A stretch of DNA of 64,000 nt from DATCYX01 sp963714425 (GCA_963714425.1 CAVQOI010000014.1:1-64000), one strand, 5' to 3'. Numbered from the stretch's first letter, positions 15,925 through 24,937 are shown. Notes: a model not told the origin generated them from the sequence alone. A program made the numbers and translations.

Positions 15925-17253
15925 ATGTCTCAGCAGATGAAATTGTCATTATGTGCCACTGTGATCGTGTTTTCGGCGATAGCCTGTAGGCTGATTCAAC
16001 CACCTTTAACAACCCCTGCTCCATCAAGTACCTCCACGCTAGTGCTCCTGCTCGAACCAACACCTACTCCCACTTCACCCACCACCCTTGTTCCAGTTTC
16101 CACATCAATAACCACCGCCACGCAGCCATCCTCGCGTTCGGCAGAGGATACAGGCCCGTTCCGGCACGTGACTACGCTGGCTGACCTGCTACCGGATGCC
16201 TCCAGCGACGTGGAGGTGCGCGCTCTGGCTGACGACACGGTGTGGATCATCACGAGCCAGGCGGTTATGCGTTGGGATGAGCAGTCGTGGGAAGTTGTGC
16301 TCTCTGAGAGCGAGGATTTTCTGGCTGCCGTGGATGATGCCGGGCGGCTGTGGGTGATGCGTCAAGATACAAGCGAGATTGCAGCTTGGCAAGATGGGCA
16401 GTGGACAACCTACGATGGGGACAGTGGCTGGACGGACGCAGACACATCCGAGCCGAGCTGGTGGGCACCTGCACCCTGGAGCGTGTACACTGGAGCGTCG
16501 GGCACACTCTGGCTGCCGATGGCGCGGGATGTGCGCGCTTTTGACGGCAAAAAATGGAGCTTATACACTCTGGAAGACATGGGATTCCCGCCCCCGGAGG
16601 GGGAGGGAATGGACATTATTCATCGCCTTGCCATGCGAGATGGCGGCGCGGAAGTGTGGGTCGGCGAATGCTATTATTCCGGACCCGGCCCGATGGGCGG
16701 GCAAGGCGTGCGCTGGTTTGATGGAATGACCTGGCACGGGTTGGATGCGCCGGTCGGCACGGCATGTGTGTCAGCCATAGAAGTGGACTCTACAGGGAAT
16801 GTGTGGCTTGGGGTAAGAGATGTCGTTTGGCGCTACGTGCCTGCAAGTATGATGTGGACATCCTATCGCCTGCCCGAGGCGTTGCTATTGGACTACAATT
16901 TCTCTCATCCACGCCAGATCATTATAGACGGGGCTGGTGATGTGTGGGTAATTATGCAATTATGTGGTGGGGCCAGCTGCGACGGCCCAGCGCATCTTTA
17001 CCGGATTCGCAATGGGGTGTGGTCGCTGATCGTCGATTCGCCTGACTGGTCCATGCCGTTCAAGCAACTGGCCCTGGATGGCAGCGGACAGGGCTGGCTG
17101 TTCTGGGATGGAACGGTTTACCGGCTTGAGGGAGAATTTATTAAGCCAGTTGCCTCAATTGTGGCGCGTGGCGTTGGTGTGAGCCCTGGTGGACAGGTAT
17201 GGGTGGTCGCAGGATACGGAGATGACGCTACCCTATGGACCCTGGAACCATAA
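15925..17253 (+). CDS. Lipoprotein with two-component-sensor-type beta-propeller
   Basis: This is a 442-residue protein. The signal ends in VFSAIAC (lipobox), followed by a long Thr/Pro/Ser linker (about residues 28-75) and a propeller with repeated short motifs around DDTVWIITSQAVMRWDEQSW, WQDGQWTTYDG, WFDGMTWHGL and DSTGNVWLGVRDVVWRY. These WxxDGxxW / GxxWLG units match the Reg_prop-type blades found in hybrid sensors, here without any kinase. It is lipid-anchored on the outer face of the membrane, ligand unknown. The dispersed repeat copy 2 lies about 80 bp after the stop. Confidence 0.75.
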   Translation: MSQQMKLSLCATVIVFSAIACRLIQPPLTTPAPSSTSTLVLLLEPTPTPTSPTTLVPVSTSITTATQPSSRSAEDTGPFRHVTTLADLLPDASSDVEVRALADDTVWIITSQAVMRWDEQSWEVVLSESEDFLAAVDDAGRLWVMRQDTSEIAAWQDGQWTTYDGDSGWTDADTSEPSWWAPAPWSVYTGASGTLWLPMARDVRAFDGKKWSLYTLEDMGFPPPEGEGMDIIHRLAMRDGGAEVWVGECYYSGPGPMGGQGVRWFDGMTWHGLDAPVGTACVSAIEVDSTGNVWLGVRDVVWRYVPASMMWTSYRLPEALLLDYNFSHPRQIIIDGAGDVWVIMQLCGGASCDGPAHLYRIRNGVWSLIVDSPDWSMPFKQLALDGSGQGWLFWDGTVYRLEGEFIKPVASIVARGVGVSPGGQVWVVAGYGDDATLWTLEP

Positions 17254-17330
17254 GCGAATGAGCGAAGTTGGTGCCATTTACTGTTCACTGAACAACCCCT
17301 CCCATAAATTCATAGGCGGTTATGTTTGTC

Positions 17331-17396
17331 CTGGTCTGAATAGAGAGTCATGCCATTGTCGTGAGGGAAGCTGCACGCTAGCCTATGACCTGCACT
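17331..17396. repeat. Dispersed repeat, copy 2
   Basis: It aligns with 9621-9690; the best block is 17368-17395 (24 of 28 identical). It lies between the propeller lipoprotein and the small membrane protein at 17537. See copy 1. Confidence 0.55.
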
Positions 17397-17536
17397 CCGT
17401 CGGGGGCAATCAAGCGCCCGCGTCACTTTCTTTGTGCAATGGTGTTGAATTATATGACGCCCATCGTTCCAGTTACCCCCAATACTGCCCAGCACTGTTA
17501 ATGTGGTAAATATTCTAAGATAGCAGGAGGTTTACC

Positions 17537-17914
17537 ATGAAAGTCAGCACCTTATTTACTATTAACGCGATTGTGGCGGTTGTATTCGGACTTGCGTTCG
17601 TCCTAGCGCCTGCCATGACGCTATCCCTGTATGGGATTACATCCAGCGATCCCTTGAACTATATAGGACAACTCTTCGGAGCCTCATTGCTCAGTTTTGC
17701 TGTCATCAGCTGGTTAGCCCGCTACGCGACTGCCTCGACTGCCCGAAGCGCGATCGTGTCGGCATTTTTCATCGGCGATGCGATTGGTTTTGTGGTATCA
17801 CTAATCGCTCAGATGAAAGGTTTTGCCAACGCTCTGGGCTGGTCGACGGTGGTGATCTACCTGCTCTTGGCAATTGGGTTCGGCTACCTGCAGTTTATGA
17901 GTAAGGAAAGCTGA
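17537..17914 (+). CDS. Four-helix small membrane protein
   Basis: This is a 125-residue hydrophobic protein with four predicted helices: FTINAIVAVVFGLAFVLAPA, IGQLFGASLLSFAVISWLAR, AIVSAFFIGDAIGFVVSLIA and STVVIYLLLAIGFGYLQF. The start follows AGGAGG with 6-base spacing. The general plan resembles DoxX/DUF4345-like proteins, but no diagnostic motif is clear. It stands alone. Confidence 0.62.
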   Translation: MKVSTLFTINAIVAVVFGLAFVLAPAMTLSLYGITSSDPLNYIGQLFGASLLSFAVISWLARYATASTARSAIVSAFFIGDAIGFVVSLIAQMKGFANALGWSTVVIYLLLAIGFGYLQFMSKES

Positions 17915-18314
17915 TCTCAATAGAAAAAACCTTACACGTAACTATATAGCTCTCTCGTCTTCCGGATATGGCAATATCGAGAGAATATCGACGCGCCAGC
18001 CCAATTGAACTGCCTCCTGCATTGGGCTATCGAGCTCTCTCGTCAGTTGGGTTAGGACTCAGCCTTTGTTTTTTCACAGGTTTGCCACTTCTAGAGAGGG
18101 GTCATATTCATGGGCAAGTCAATCCGGAAATTCTTTCTCTCAACTCGACCTTCTTCGTCATTTAATTCAACGGTTAGCGAATCCTGTAGATGAGCGGATG
18201 TGAACGTAATTCATTATTCAGGTAATGCTTAGGTCTAGAACCCGCGCGTTCCTGTCAGGCGCATCCGATGGATCGATTACACCCTTTACTGACCGCAATC
18301 GCCGCAAGTGAGAA
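17915..18314. other. Gap of 400 bp with short repeats
   Basis: AGCTCTCTCGTC occurs twice as a direct repeat (17948-17959 and 18033-18044), and AGCCCAAT/ATTGGGCT (17998-18005 with 18021-18028) forms an inverted repeat between them. A 65-codon frame at 17968-18165 runs through these repeats and has no ribosome site or known family, so it is not called. Confidence 0.35.
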
Positions 18315-19181
18315 TTAAAGCCGGGGAATCAGTACAGGCGTATTCTTTTTATAGGCTTCATAGTCTTCTTGACCACCCCATTTCTGATCGGCTTTTTTCT
18401 CGAGCAAAGGGACTCCACTCACACGCGTGAGTAGCACTGTGACAAAAACTGGAGAAATCAGCGCAACCCATTGCCAGCCGCTAAGAACGGGTAAGGCGAT
18501 AATGGCCACACCAATCCATAGGACGATCTCACCGAAGTAATTTGGGTGGCGCGATCGAGACCATAACCCTGTCTGGATAAATTTCCCTTTGTTGTCCGGG
18601 TTTGAGCTGAAGCGTGACTTTTGAGAGTTGGCTACAACCTCGATCGCAAATCCGAATACCCACACCAGGAAGCCCACTACGGCGAAGATATCCAATTCCT
18701 TCCGGTTCAATGTCGTGATGGCAACCAGTGCAGCAGCCAACGTAAAGGTTACCCATAAGCCCTGGATCGTCCAGACGTTTAGGAATCTGATAAAGGAAGG
18801 TTTGAGATCATCAAAACGATCATCTTTCCCCGCTTTTTGAATTCGGCGAAACAGAAAAACTCCCAGACGGAGAGCCCAGATCACTACCAAAGCCCAAAGA
18901 AGGATCGACCTTCCATCAACACCGGTACTGAAAACTAATGCCAGTGTGATTACAGAGATATAGGTAATGCTGCCTGTTAGATCGAAGAATTTTTCGCTTT
19001 GCTGGATATAAGCAGGGATAAAGACCAGCCACTGGATTAGAAAGGCTAGCCCTACCAAGAGAGCGAATAGTGGGAGTCCAGCAAATGAGCGTCCTCCCTG
19101 ACTTCCTGCAATAGCGACAATAAGGCCTATTAAGATCAAAACTGGAAATGCAATCAATGCATCGCGATCTGCTTTCTTCAT
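18315..19181 (-). CDS. DUF1295 (steroid 5-alpha-reductase/ICMT-like) membrane protein
   Basis: This is a 288-residue protein with about seven helices. The C-terminal signature SRHPNYFGEIVLWIGVAI is characteristic of the DUF1295/isoprenylcysteine-methyltransferase/steroid-reductase fold, where the HPNY segment contributes to NADPH or SAM binding. Preceding SKSRFSSNPDNKGKFIQTGLW also fits. Likely a lipid-modifying reductase; the substrate is unknown. The start follows AGGAGG (AAGGAGGAAATAATTCT upstream on the minus strand). Transcribed divergently from the YbaK-type gene, with 178 bp between. Confidence 0.85.
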   Translation of the reverse strand: MKKADRDALIAFPVLILIGLIVAIAGSQGGRSFAGLPLFALLVGLAFLIQWLVFIPAYIQQSEKFFDLTGSITYISVITLALVFSTGVDGRSILLWALVVIWALRLGVFLFRRIQKAGKDDRFDDLKPSFIRFLNVWTIQGLWVTFTLAAALVAITTLNRKELDIFAVVGFLVWVFGFAIEVVANSQKSRFSSNPDNKGKFIQTGLWSRSRHPNYFGEIVLWIGVAIIALPVLSGWQWVALISPVFVTVLLTRVSGVPLLEKKADQKWGGQEDYEAYKKNTPVLIPRL

Positions 19182-19359
19182 AGAATTATTTCCTCCTTAT
19201 GGGTGTGCGGTTAACGATTACTGATCAATTTTATCGCATTCCTTCAACCACCGCTTACATAATGAATGATCCAATCATACATTTCAATTCCAAAGTAGCC
19301 AATAATTGGGGACAATCCATCATGGTTAAACCTTATGCATATAGAATAAAATACATTAT

Positions 19360-19845
19360 ATGAATGACAATCCTATTTCAACACCTGTCACCCGCTATTT
19401 GGATTCGATGAAGATCCCTTATCGGGTGTTCACTCATCCTGGTGAGGTGCGCTCTCTAGAGCAGGCAGCTCTTGAACGGGACCAGCGCCCGGAGCAGGTT
19501 GTGCGCAGTATCCTCTTCCGGCTGAATGAAAATGAATTTGTGATGGTTCTGGTCGCTGGACCAAAGCAAGTGTCCTGGCATCGTCTAAGGGGACACCTTC
19601 AGGTTTCGCGTATGACAATGGCTGCTCCGGATGAGGTTCTAGACCAAACAAATTTCCCGACCGGGGCGGTATCTCCATTTGGGTTGCCTCAAAAAATGCG
19701 CATTCTGGTTGACAGAAGCGTACTACTTGAGGAAGAGATCTCGATCGGATCGGGAATTCGCAACTCGACAGTAATTTTGCACACGGCAGATTTGCAGCGT
19801 GCATTAGGGCAAGTGGAAGTTGGGGCGTTCACACAAGCTGGGTAA
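19360..19845 (+). CDS. YbaK/ProX-family aminoacyl-tRNA deacylase
   Basis: This is a 161-residue protein with the YbaK/EbsC fold: an early TPVTRYLDSMKIPYRVFTHPG, then QAALERDQRPEQVVRSILF and VLVAGPKQVSWHRLRGHL. In YbaK the lysine corresponding to VAGPKQVSW/VRSILF positions binds tRNA substrate. The segment GAVSPFGLPQ with a following GSGIRN is the usual 'G-x-x-P-G/F-G' pocket. The family removes wrongly attached amino acids from tRNA(Pro) or related tRNAs. Single gene, convergent with the KAS III-like gene. Confidence 0.85.
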   Translation: MNDNPISTPVTRYLDSMKIPYRVFTHPGEVRSLEQAALERDQRPEQVVRSILFRLNENEFVMVLVAGPKQVSWHRLRGHLQVSRMTMAAPDEVLDQTNFPTGAVSPFGLPQKMRILVDRSVLLEEEISIGSGIRNSTVILHTADLQRALGQVEVGAFTQAG

Positions 19846-19924
19846 GCCAGATCGCTGACTCACCAAGCTAGGTAAATTTTTCGGTTTCTTTTGGTCAATA
19901 GACCAATCTGCCCGAGGTGCCGGA

Positions 19925-21187
19925 TTACCCTCCCAGCTCGACCGCTAACACATCGTAATAGGTGCCAGCCCCAAAACCATCGATGAGAACGTGATCGCCA
20001 GGTTTCAGCTCGGAGAGTTTTCTGAGGAAGACCATCATGTTGGATGCCGCGCTGACGTTGCCAAACTCCTTGAGCAGCCAGGGCATGTCCACGTGTATTC
20101 CTTCACGTTGCAAATGCTTCTCTTTTAGCTGGTTGATCTTGTAGTTGGCATGATGGACGATACCTACGGCGATCTCTTTGCCGGGGATGTTGAGCTCAGC
20201 CATGCGTTGCTGGTATGCCTCGTACACATCTCGCACCACCTGAACGCCTGTTCGGACAAAAAGCTTCACCATACCCATTGGTCCGGCCATTACCACTGGT
20301 GAGTCATCCAATGGCTCGTGCATCAGCCCGGCAACGCGGATATGGTTGGATCCGGTCTGAGTGACTTCGACCATTGATTGCTCATCAATCTTATGCCCGG
20401 AATGCGGGTAGTACATGTGTACCTGTAGTACCCCTTCCTGGTCAAAGGCCTCATGCGTCTCGCCAACCAGGAAGCGCATGCTCTCACCTGGGACGATTCC
20501 TATCACGCCCGCGCCATTCCCAAATAGTTGCAGGGCGTTTTTGTCTTTCGAAAAGCGTGTAAAACGGCTTAACCCTTCGATACCCCCAACGAGGACCTTC
20601 TTCCCATATAATTCTTCTGCGAGGCTTCCTTTTTGACCAGGAAGAAAAGATAGATGGGGATTTAATGCAAGGTTGAGTCCTCCTACGGAGCCATCGCAAG
20701 CTTTGTGGATGCTGACTTTAATGGCCCTGTCTGGAATACCAGCTTCTCTGGCGATGCGTTCAGTAAAATCGTTTGAGACTGGTCCGCTACTGCCAATTAA
20801 GACTGCATCGACCTCACCTGGCTCCCAACCGCAGGCGCTGGCTGCCTCCCGCAGGAAGCGTGCGCTGACATCAATTTCCAACCTCAAGTGTTCTTCATCG
20901 CTGAGACGAGGTACGTGATGGCGGCTATCGAAGCCAAGTTCTGAGAGATTTAATCGCTCTTCAGGGGGAAGTGGTGCACCCGTACGGTCTTCTACCAGGT
21001 CAGGCAAGGCTTGATTGTCGTAGTGAGCGCCCCAGGTACCATATGCTCCGCCCATTCCGATCTTAGTGTTTGTTACGCGCTGGATACCCACTTGAACGCC
21101 GCTACCAATATCGATATTTGTAATTTGAACGCCGGGTTGATCATAAAATGAGATGATCCTCTTCGAGGATGGTACGCTTGTTTCCAT
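19925..21187 (-). CDS. Beta-ketoacyl-ACP synthase III-like condensing enzyme
   Basis: This is a 420-residue thiolase-fold enzyme of the FabH/KAS III group. The catalytic residues are readable: Cys 164 in IHKACDGSVGG, His in VHHANYKINQ, and Asn in FGNVSAASNM. The length is about 90 residues above housekeeping FabH (about 320-330), with an extended N-terminus (residues 1-60). KAS III enzymes condense an acyl-CoA starter with malonyl-ACP; extended forms occur in specialised lipid or secondary pathways. No fatty-acid synthase genes are nearby. It is divergent from the SHMT-GcvT fusion, so a shared regulatory gap is possible. Product unknown. Confidence 0.85.
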   Translation of the reverse strand: METSVPSSKRIISFYDQPGVQITNIDIGSGVQVGIQRVTNTKIGMGGAYGTWGAHYDNQALPDLVEDRTGAPLPPEERLNLSELGFDSRHHVPRLSDEEHLRLEIDVSARFLREAASACGWEPGEVDAVLIGSSGPVSNDFTERIAREAGIPDRAIKVSIHKACDGSVGGLNLALNPHLSFLPGQKGSLAEELYGKKVLVGGIEGLSRFTRFSKDKNALQLFGNGAGVIGIVPGESMRFLVGETHEAFDQEGVLQVHMYYPHSGHKIDEQSMVEVTQTGSNHIRVAGLMHEPLDDSPVVMAGPMGMVKLFVRTGVQVVRDVYEAYQQRMAELNIPGKEIAVGIVHHANYKINQLKEKHLQREGIHVDMPWLLKEFGNVSAASNMMVFLRKLSELKPGDHVLIDGFGAGTYYDVLAVELGG

Positions 21188-21383
21188 ATTTCCTTTTTCC
21201 TTAACCTGTTGTTTTATGCCGTACAGGCTTAATGAAATACTTATGCAATCTTATCCAATTAACCCCCAGCCTGAGCGTTAGTTCTGATCTTAACAGGATT
21301 AACTCGACACATTTTATTAGGTTTATACAGACAAGTCAAGCGAAGTATTGGCGAGTGTCGAGAATTATTATGCCATTCATCAC

Positions 21384-21412
21384 TTGACCAACATTTTTCC
21401 CCGTACTAAAAT
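21384..21412 (+). promoter_or_regulatory. Sigma-70-type promoter for the SHMT-GcvT gene
   Basis: TTGACC (21384-21389), 17 bases, TAAAAT (21407-21412). Both boxes are one mismatch or so from consensus with ideal spacing. Predicted start of transcription is around 21419, giving an 80-base leader. Confidence 0.7.
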
Positions 21413-21436
21413 GGTATTCGAAACGACTACACTTTC

Positions 21437-21461
21437 GGGCAATCGATATATTGCCCTTTTT
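21437..21461 (+). terminator. Leader terminator/attenuator upstream of SHMT-GcvT
   Basis: GGGCAAT and ATTGCCC (7 bp, loop CGATAT) are followed directly by five T. It begins only about 18 bases after the predicted transcription start and lies before the ribosome site AGGAGAG at 21488. No upstream plus-strand gene needs a terminator here, so it likely gates transcription into the gene. Confidence 0.6.
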
Positions 21462-21498
21462 CTATCTGAATATGTTACCACACCCCTAGGAGAGATCC

Positions 21499-24400
21499 AT
21501 GGCAGACTATCTATTCCGCGGCTCACTCGCCGATATTGACCCTGATGTTTCCGGGCTGATCAGTATTGAGGCAGAACGGCAATACCGCAAGCTTATCCTG
21601 ATTCCGAGCGAGAGCGCTGCGCCAATTGCGGTGCGCGAGGCGCTTGGGTCAGTCTTTCAAAATATCTATGCTGAGGGCTATCCAGATGAAGATACGCGTT
21701 GGATGTCTCAGGATGAGATCCTAAATTATGATAACCGCCTGGCAGACTTCCGCCGCTACTCAGACCCTCGCTATTATAAAGGTGTCGAATATGCGGATGT
21801 TATCGAGGCATTGGCTCGCCGGCGCTGCGCCGAATTATTTGCCGCAAATGGTGTCTCAAGCGATCGCATCTATGTGAATGTCCAGGCGCTTTCGGGAGCG
21901 CCAGCAAACAACGCTGTATACCACGCTCTGGTCAGCCCAGGCGAGACGATTATGGGCATGAACTTGCTCCATGGAGGCCATCTCACCCATGGATCGTCAG
22001 TGAACCGCTCAGGCAAATATTACAATGCTGTTCACTATACCGTCAATCCAGATACGGAACAAATTGATTACGATGCTGTGGCAGAACTGGCTTTGCAGCA
22101 CCGGCCTAAATTTATTATTGCGGGCTACTCGTCCTACCCTTGGGCGGTTGATTGGAGTAAATTCAAAGACATTGCCAAATCCGTAGGCGCTTACCTGTTC
22201 GCGGATATTGCCCATGTTGCCGGGTTAGTAGCTGCAGGCGCATACCCATCGCCCCTCGGTTTTGCGGATGTAATCACTTTCACAACGCACAAATCCTTGT
22301 GCGGGCCTAGAGGCGCCTGTATCCTGACCACCGATCCTGCACTGGCGCGAAAGATCGACCGGGCGGTTTTCCCCGGAGAGCAAGGCGGTCCGCATGTCAA
22401 TGTGTTTGCCGCGATGGCGTCTGCGTTCAAGCTTGCGAAAACCGAACAATTCAAACATTATCAGGCGCAGGTTGTGCGTAACTGTATCGTCTTCTCTGAG
22501 CGCCTGAAAGCACGCGGGTTGCGCATCCCCTTTGGTGGCACAAATACTCACCTGACAAATGTGGATTGTAGCGTAATTACCGGTTCTGATGGGACCACTC
22601 TCTCGGGCGATCAAACCGCGCGAATTCTGGACATTGCTGGGATCGTCGTCAACCGAAATACCATTCCGGGTGACCCCTCCGCAGCTGATCCGTCTGGCAT
22701 CCGACTGGGCACTCCGTGGGTTACGCAACGTGGTTTCAAGGAAGCGGAGATGACCACCCTAGCAGATATCATCGCAGATCTGATGCAGGCGATGACCCCC
22801 TTTGCTCTTGATGGGCGTAAAGGCTCCGTTCGGCGAGCAAAGGTAGATTTTGATGTATTGGAGGATTCGAAAATTAAGGTGCGGAATCTCGCCGAGAATG
22901 CCGGCATTGATTTTGAGCCAACGAAGCACACCTATCCGCATTTTTATTACCTGGATGATCAACAAGAGGATCAAGGATGGGTTGTGTACGATCTTAGTGG
23001 CGAGCGCCTGCGCCAATTTCTGGATTCAGCGGTGTCCTGCGATCTCGATCAGCTTGCTGCCGGAGAAAGTCTGGGGACATGTATATATACGCCTAAAGGC
23101 ACTGTCGATGGGGCGTTGACCTGCGTATCTCCAAATGCCTATCGTCTGAGTGTGCCAGCTGTTCAGGCCGGGCTGGCAGCAGCCTGGTTGCGGGACTTGT
23201 CTGATGGATATGTGGCTTTCGATGATGATGTTTTACGAAAGATTTCAGGACCGGTGGTGGTGAAGAGGGCTTCGGCGGCGCCGGTCGAGATGCTCTGCAA
23301 CGATGAACCAGCGCAGTCGCCCGGGCGTGGGGGAAGTAAGCCCTACTTCATTGGGATGGCGGGTGGGGAGGGGGACGCTCTCCCCGAGTTCGAGTGGCAG
23401 GAAAAAGAAAGTCCCCTGCGGCGAACACCCCTGTATGACGTGCACAAACAGTTGGGCGCTAAAGTCATACCCTTTGCAGGGTGGGAGATGCCGGTGTGGT
23501 ACTCCTCAGTAGTTGAAGAGCACCTGGCGACGCGCCAGGCGGCTGGTCTATTCGATGTGGCGCACATGGGTGTCTACCAGGTTGAAGGTCAGGATGCAGG
23601 CATCTTTTTAGATAGTGTGTGTGGAAACGATATCAGCGGGCTCGGCGAAGGGGAATCCTGTTATACGCACTTTCTGACACCGCATGGGGATGTGATTGAT
23701 GACACCCTGGTTTACCACCGTAGCGCTGATAAATTCCTTGTGGTAGTCAACGCCTCCAATGATGACAAAGATTGGACTTGGCTGAATGCTGTAAAGGATG
23801 GCAAGGTCTGCGTGGATAACCAACGTCCCTGGGCACGCGCCTTTGGTCGCAATGCGATCCTTCGCAATTTGCGCAATCCCAAAGAAGGCAGGGATATGCG
23901 TGTAGACATTGCATTGCAAGGACCTCGCTCTCGAGAGATACTGCTGTCGCTTGGCTGTGATTCTGCGACGCGAGAGCGTATCACGCGACTTAAACGCACA
24001 CAGTTGTGCGACGCCACAGTGGGCGGCTTTGACCTGGTGGTCTCTCGTACGGGATACACTGGTGAGAAAATGGCTTTCGAGCTTTTCATCCATCCAGATC
24101 GGGCTGCCGAGTTATTCACAAATTTACTCAAAGCGGGGGAGCAGTTTGGAATAAAGCCCGTTGGTCTGGGGGCGCGCAACTCCTTGCGCACCGAAGCCGG
24201 GTTGCCGCTCTACGGGCATGAGATGGGAGCTGGCTCCGGAGCAGGCAGCGAGCGTGATCTGGGTGTGGCGGAAGGTGGGTTTGGAAGCTATGTCAAGACA
24301 TATAAGCCCTGGTTTATTGGGCGGACGGCTTATGTTGAGCGCGAGAAATCGCGTGCTGGCGAAGTGGCTCGCTTTCGCTTTACCGAAAAAGGTGTGCGCA

Positions 24401-24654
24401 TGGCGCATAATGGCGATCCGGTTCTGGATAAACGAGGCCGTGTGATCGGTTGGGTGACCTCCTGCGCCGTCGATAGTGAGGGCCTGCTGACTGGATTGGC
24501 TTACCTGGAAATGAAAAGCACCGGGGTGGGGACTCCCATACTCATTTTCCAGAGCGCTTCGGAGAAGCCCGGTATTGCGCCTGCAGAATTGAGGCTCGGC
24601 GAGAGAACCACACTACCCACCCCAGCAGTGGTTGTCAGCAGGTTCCCGAAATGA
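21499..24654 (+). CDS. Fused serine hydroxymethyltransferase - GcvT-like - aminomethyltransferase (GcvT)
   Basis: This is a 1051-residue multidomain protein. Residues about 20-440 are a PLP-dependent serine hydroxymethyltransferase: LIPSESAAP, DIAHVAGLV, and Lys 265 in TFTTHKSLCGPRGA, the PLP Schiff-base lysine. Residues about 640-1045 are aminomethyltransferase (T-protein): TPLYDVHKQLGAKVIPFAGWEMP, LALQGPRS-like segment, SRTGYTGEK and GLGARNSLRTEAGLPLYGHE. Together they would interconvert serine, glycine, methylene-THF and the aminomethyl group of lipoyl-H protein, channelling folate. A middle stretch (about 495-570) aligns with the beginning of the GcvT domain (about 692-768), so it may be a vestigial second folate domain. 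No gcvH or gcvP is nearby. Start by AGGAGAG spacing. Confidence 0.9.
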   Translation: MADYLFRGSLADIDPDVSGLISIEAERQYRKLILIPSESAAPIAVREALGSVFQNIYAEGYPDEDTRWMSQDEILNYDNRLADFRRYSDPRYYKGVEYADVIEALARRRCAELFAANGVSSDRIYVNVQALSGAPANNAVYHALVSPGETIMGMNLLHGGHLTHGSSVNRSGKYYNAVHYTVNPDTEQIDYDAVAELALQHRPKFIIAGYSSYPWAVDWSKFKDIAKSVGAYLFADIAHVAGLVAAGAYPSPLGFADVITFTTHKSLCGPRGACILTTDPALARKIDRAVFPGEQGGPHVNVFAAMASAFKLAKTEQFKHYQAQVVRNCIVFSERLKARGLRIPFGGTNTHLTNVDCSVITGSDGTTLSGDQTARILDIAGIVVNRNTIPGDPSAADPSGIRLGTPWVTQRGFKEAEMTTLADIIADLMQAMTPFALDGRKGSVRRAKVDFDVLEDSKIKVRNLAENAGIDFEPTKHTYPHFYYLDDQQEDQGWVVYDLSGERLRQFLDSAVSCDLDQLAAGESLGTCIYTPKGTVDGALTCVSPNAYRLSVPAVQAGLAAAWLRDLSDGYVAFDDDVLRKISGPVVVKRASAAPVEMLCNDEPAQSPGRGGSKPYFIGMAGGEGDALPEFEWQEKESPLRRTPLYDVHKQLGAKVIPFAGWEMPVWYSSVVEEHLATRQAAGLFDVAHMGVYQVEGQDAGIFLDSVCGNDISGLGEGESCYTHFLTPHGDVIDDTLVYHRSADKFLVVVNASNDDKDWTWLNAVKDGKVCVDNQRPWARAFGRNAILRNLRNPKEGRDMRVDIALQGPRSREILLSLGCDSATRERITRLKRTQLCDATVGGFDLVVSRTGYTGEKMAFELFIHPDRAAELFTNLLKAGEQFGIKPVGLGARNSLRTEAGLPLYGHEMGAGSGAGSERDLGVAEGGFGSYVKTYKPWFIGRTAYVEREKSRAGEVARFRFTEKGVRMAHNGDPVLDKRGRVIGWVTSCAVDSEGLLTGLAYLEMKSTGVGTPILIFQSASEKPGIAPAELRLGERTTLPTPAVVVSRFPK

Positions 24655-24937
24655 GCACCTCACGAGGTTGATAGGCATTGCGAGTTTTCATTACGGTATA
24701 ATTAAGTGGAATTGATGCACGTTTGTCCGTTCACCCGGCGAGCTGATTCGAACGCCGGATGGTCCGACACGGTAGCATACAACTGGATGATGGACTGGCT
24801 TTTAGTGTCAATCATAAATTTCCTAATTGGTCTGCTAAACTTGTCCCTTATGGTGCAGGAGATAGCAGGATAATACCTAACTCCCGAAGGAATTACCAAA
24901 CTTCGGGAGATTTGTTCTCTATGAGGAGAAAATATCA
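24655..24937. other. Leader region of the aminotransferase gene
   Basis: The main feature is a 9-bp perfect hairpin CTCCCGAAG/CTTCGGGAG (24881-24889 with 24901-24909, 11-base loop) followed by ATTTGTTCT and then the ribosome site GAGGAGA. A TATAAT near 24697 and a GATAAT at 24869 are possible -10 boxes without a good -35. Confidence 0.45.

Larger units (their letters stand above)
21188..21498. other. Divergent promoter gap between KAS III-like and SHMT-GcvT genes
   Basis: The right part carries a plus-strand promoter and leader terminator (annotated separately). The left part is A/T-rich and presumably holds the minus promoter, but no clear -35/-10 pair was assigned. Confidence 0.4.

Noticed and set aside
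17968..18165. 65-codon plus-strand frame
   Set aside because: No ribosome site, no family likeness, and it runs through short direct and inverted repeats.
21413..21498. Glycine riboswitch before the SHMT-GcvT gene
   Set aside because: The leader is only about 80 bases and lacks the paired aptamer folds; only a simple terminator hairpin is present.
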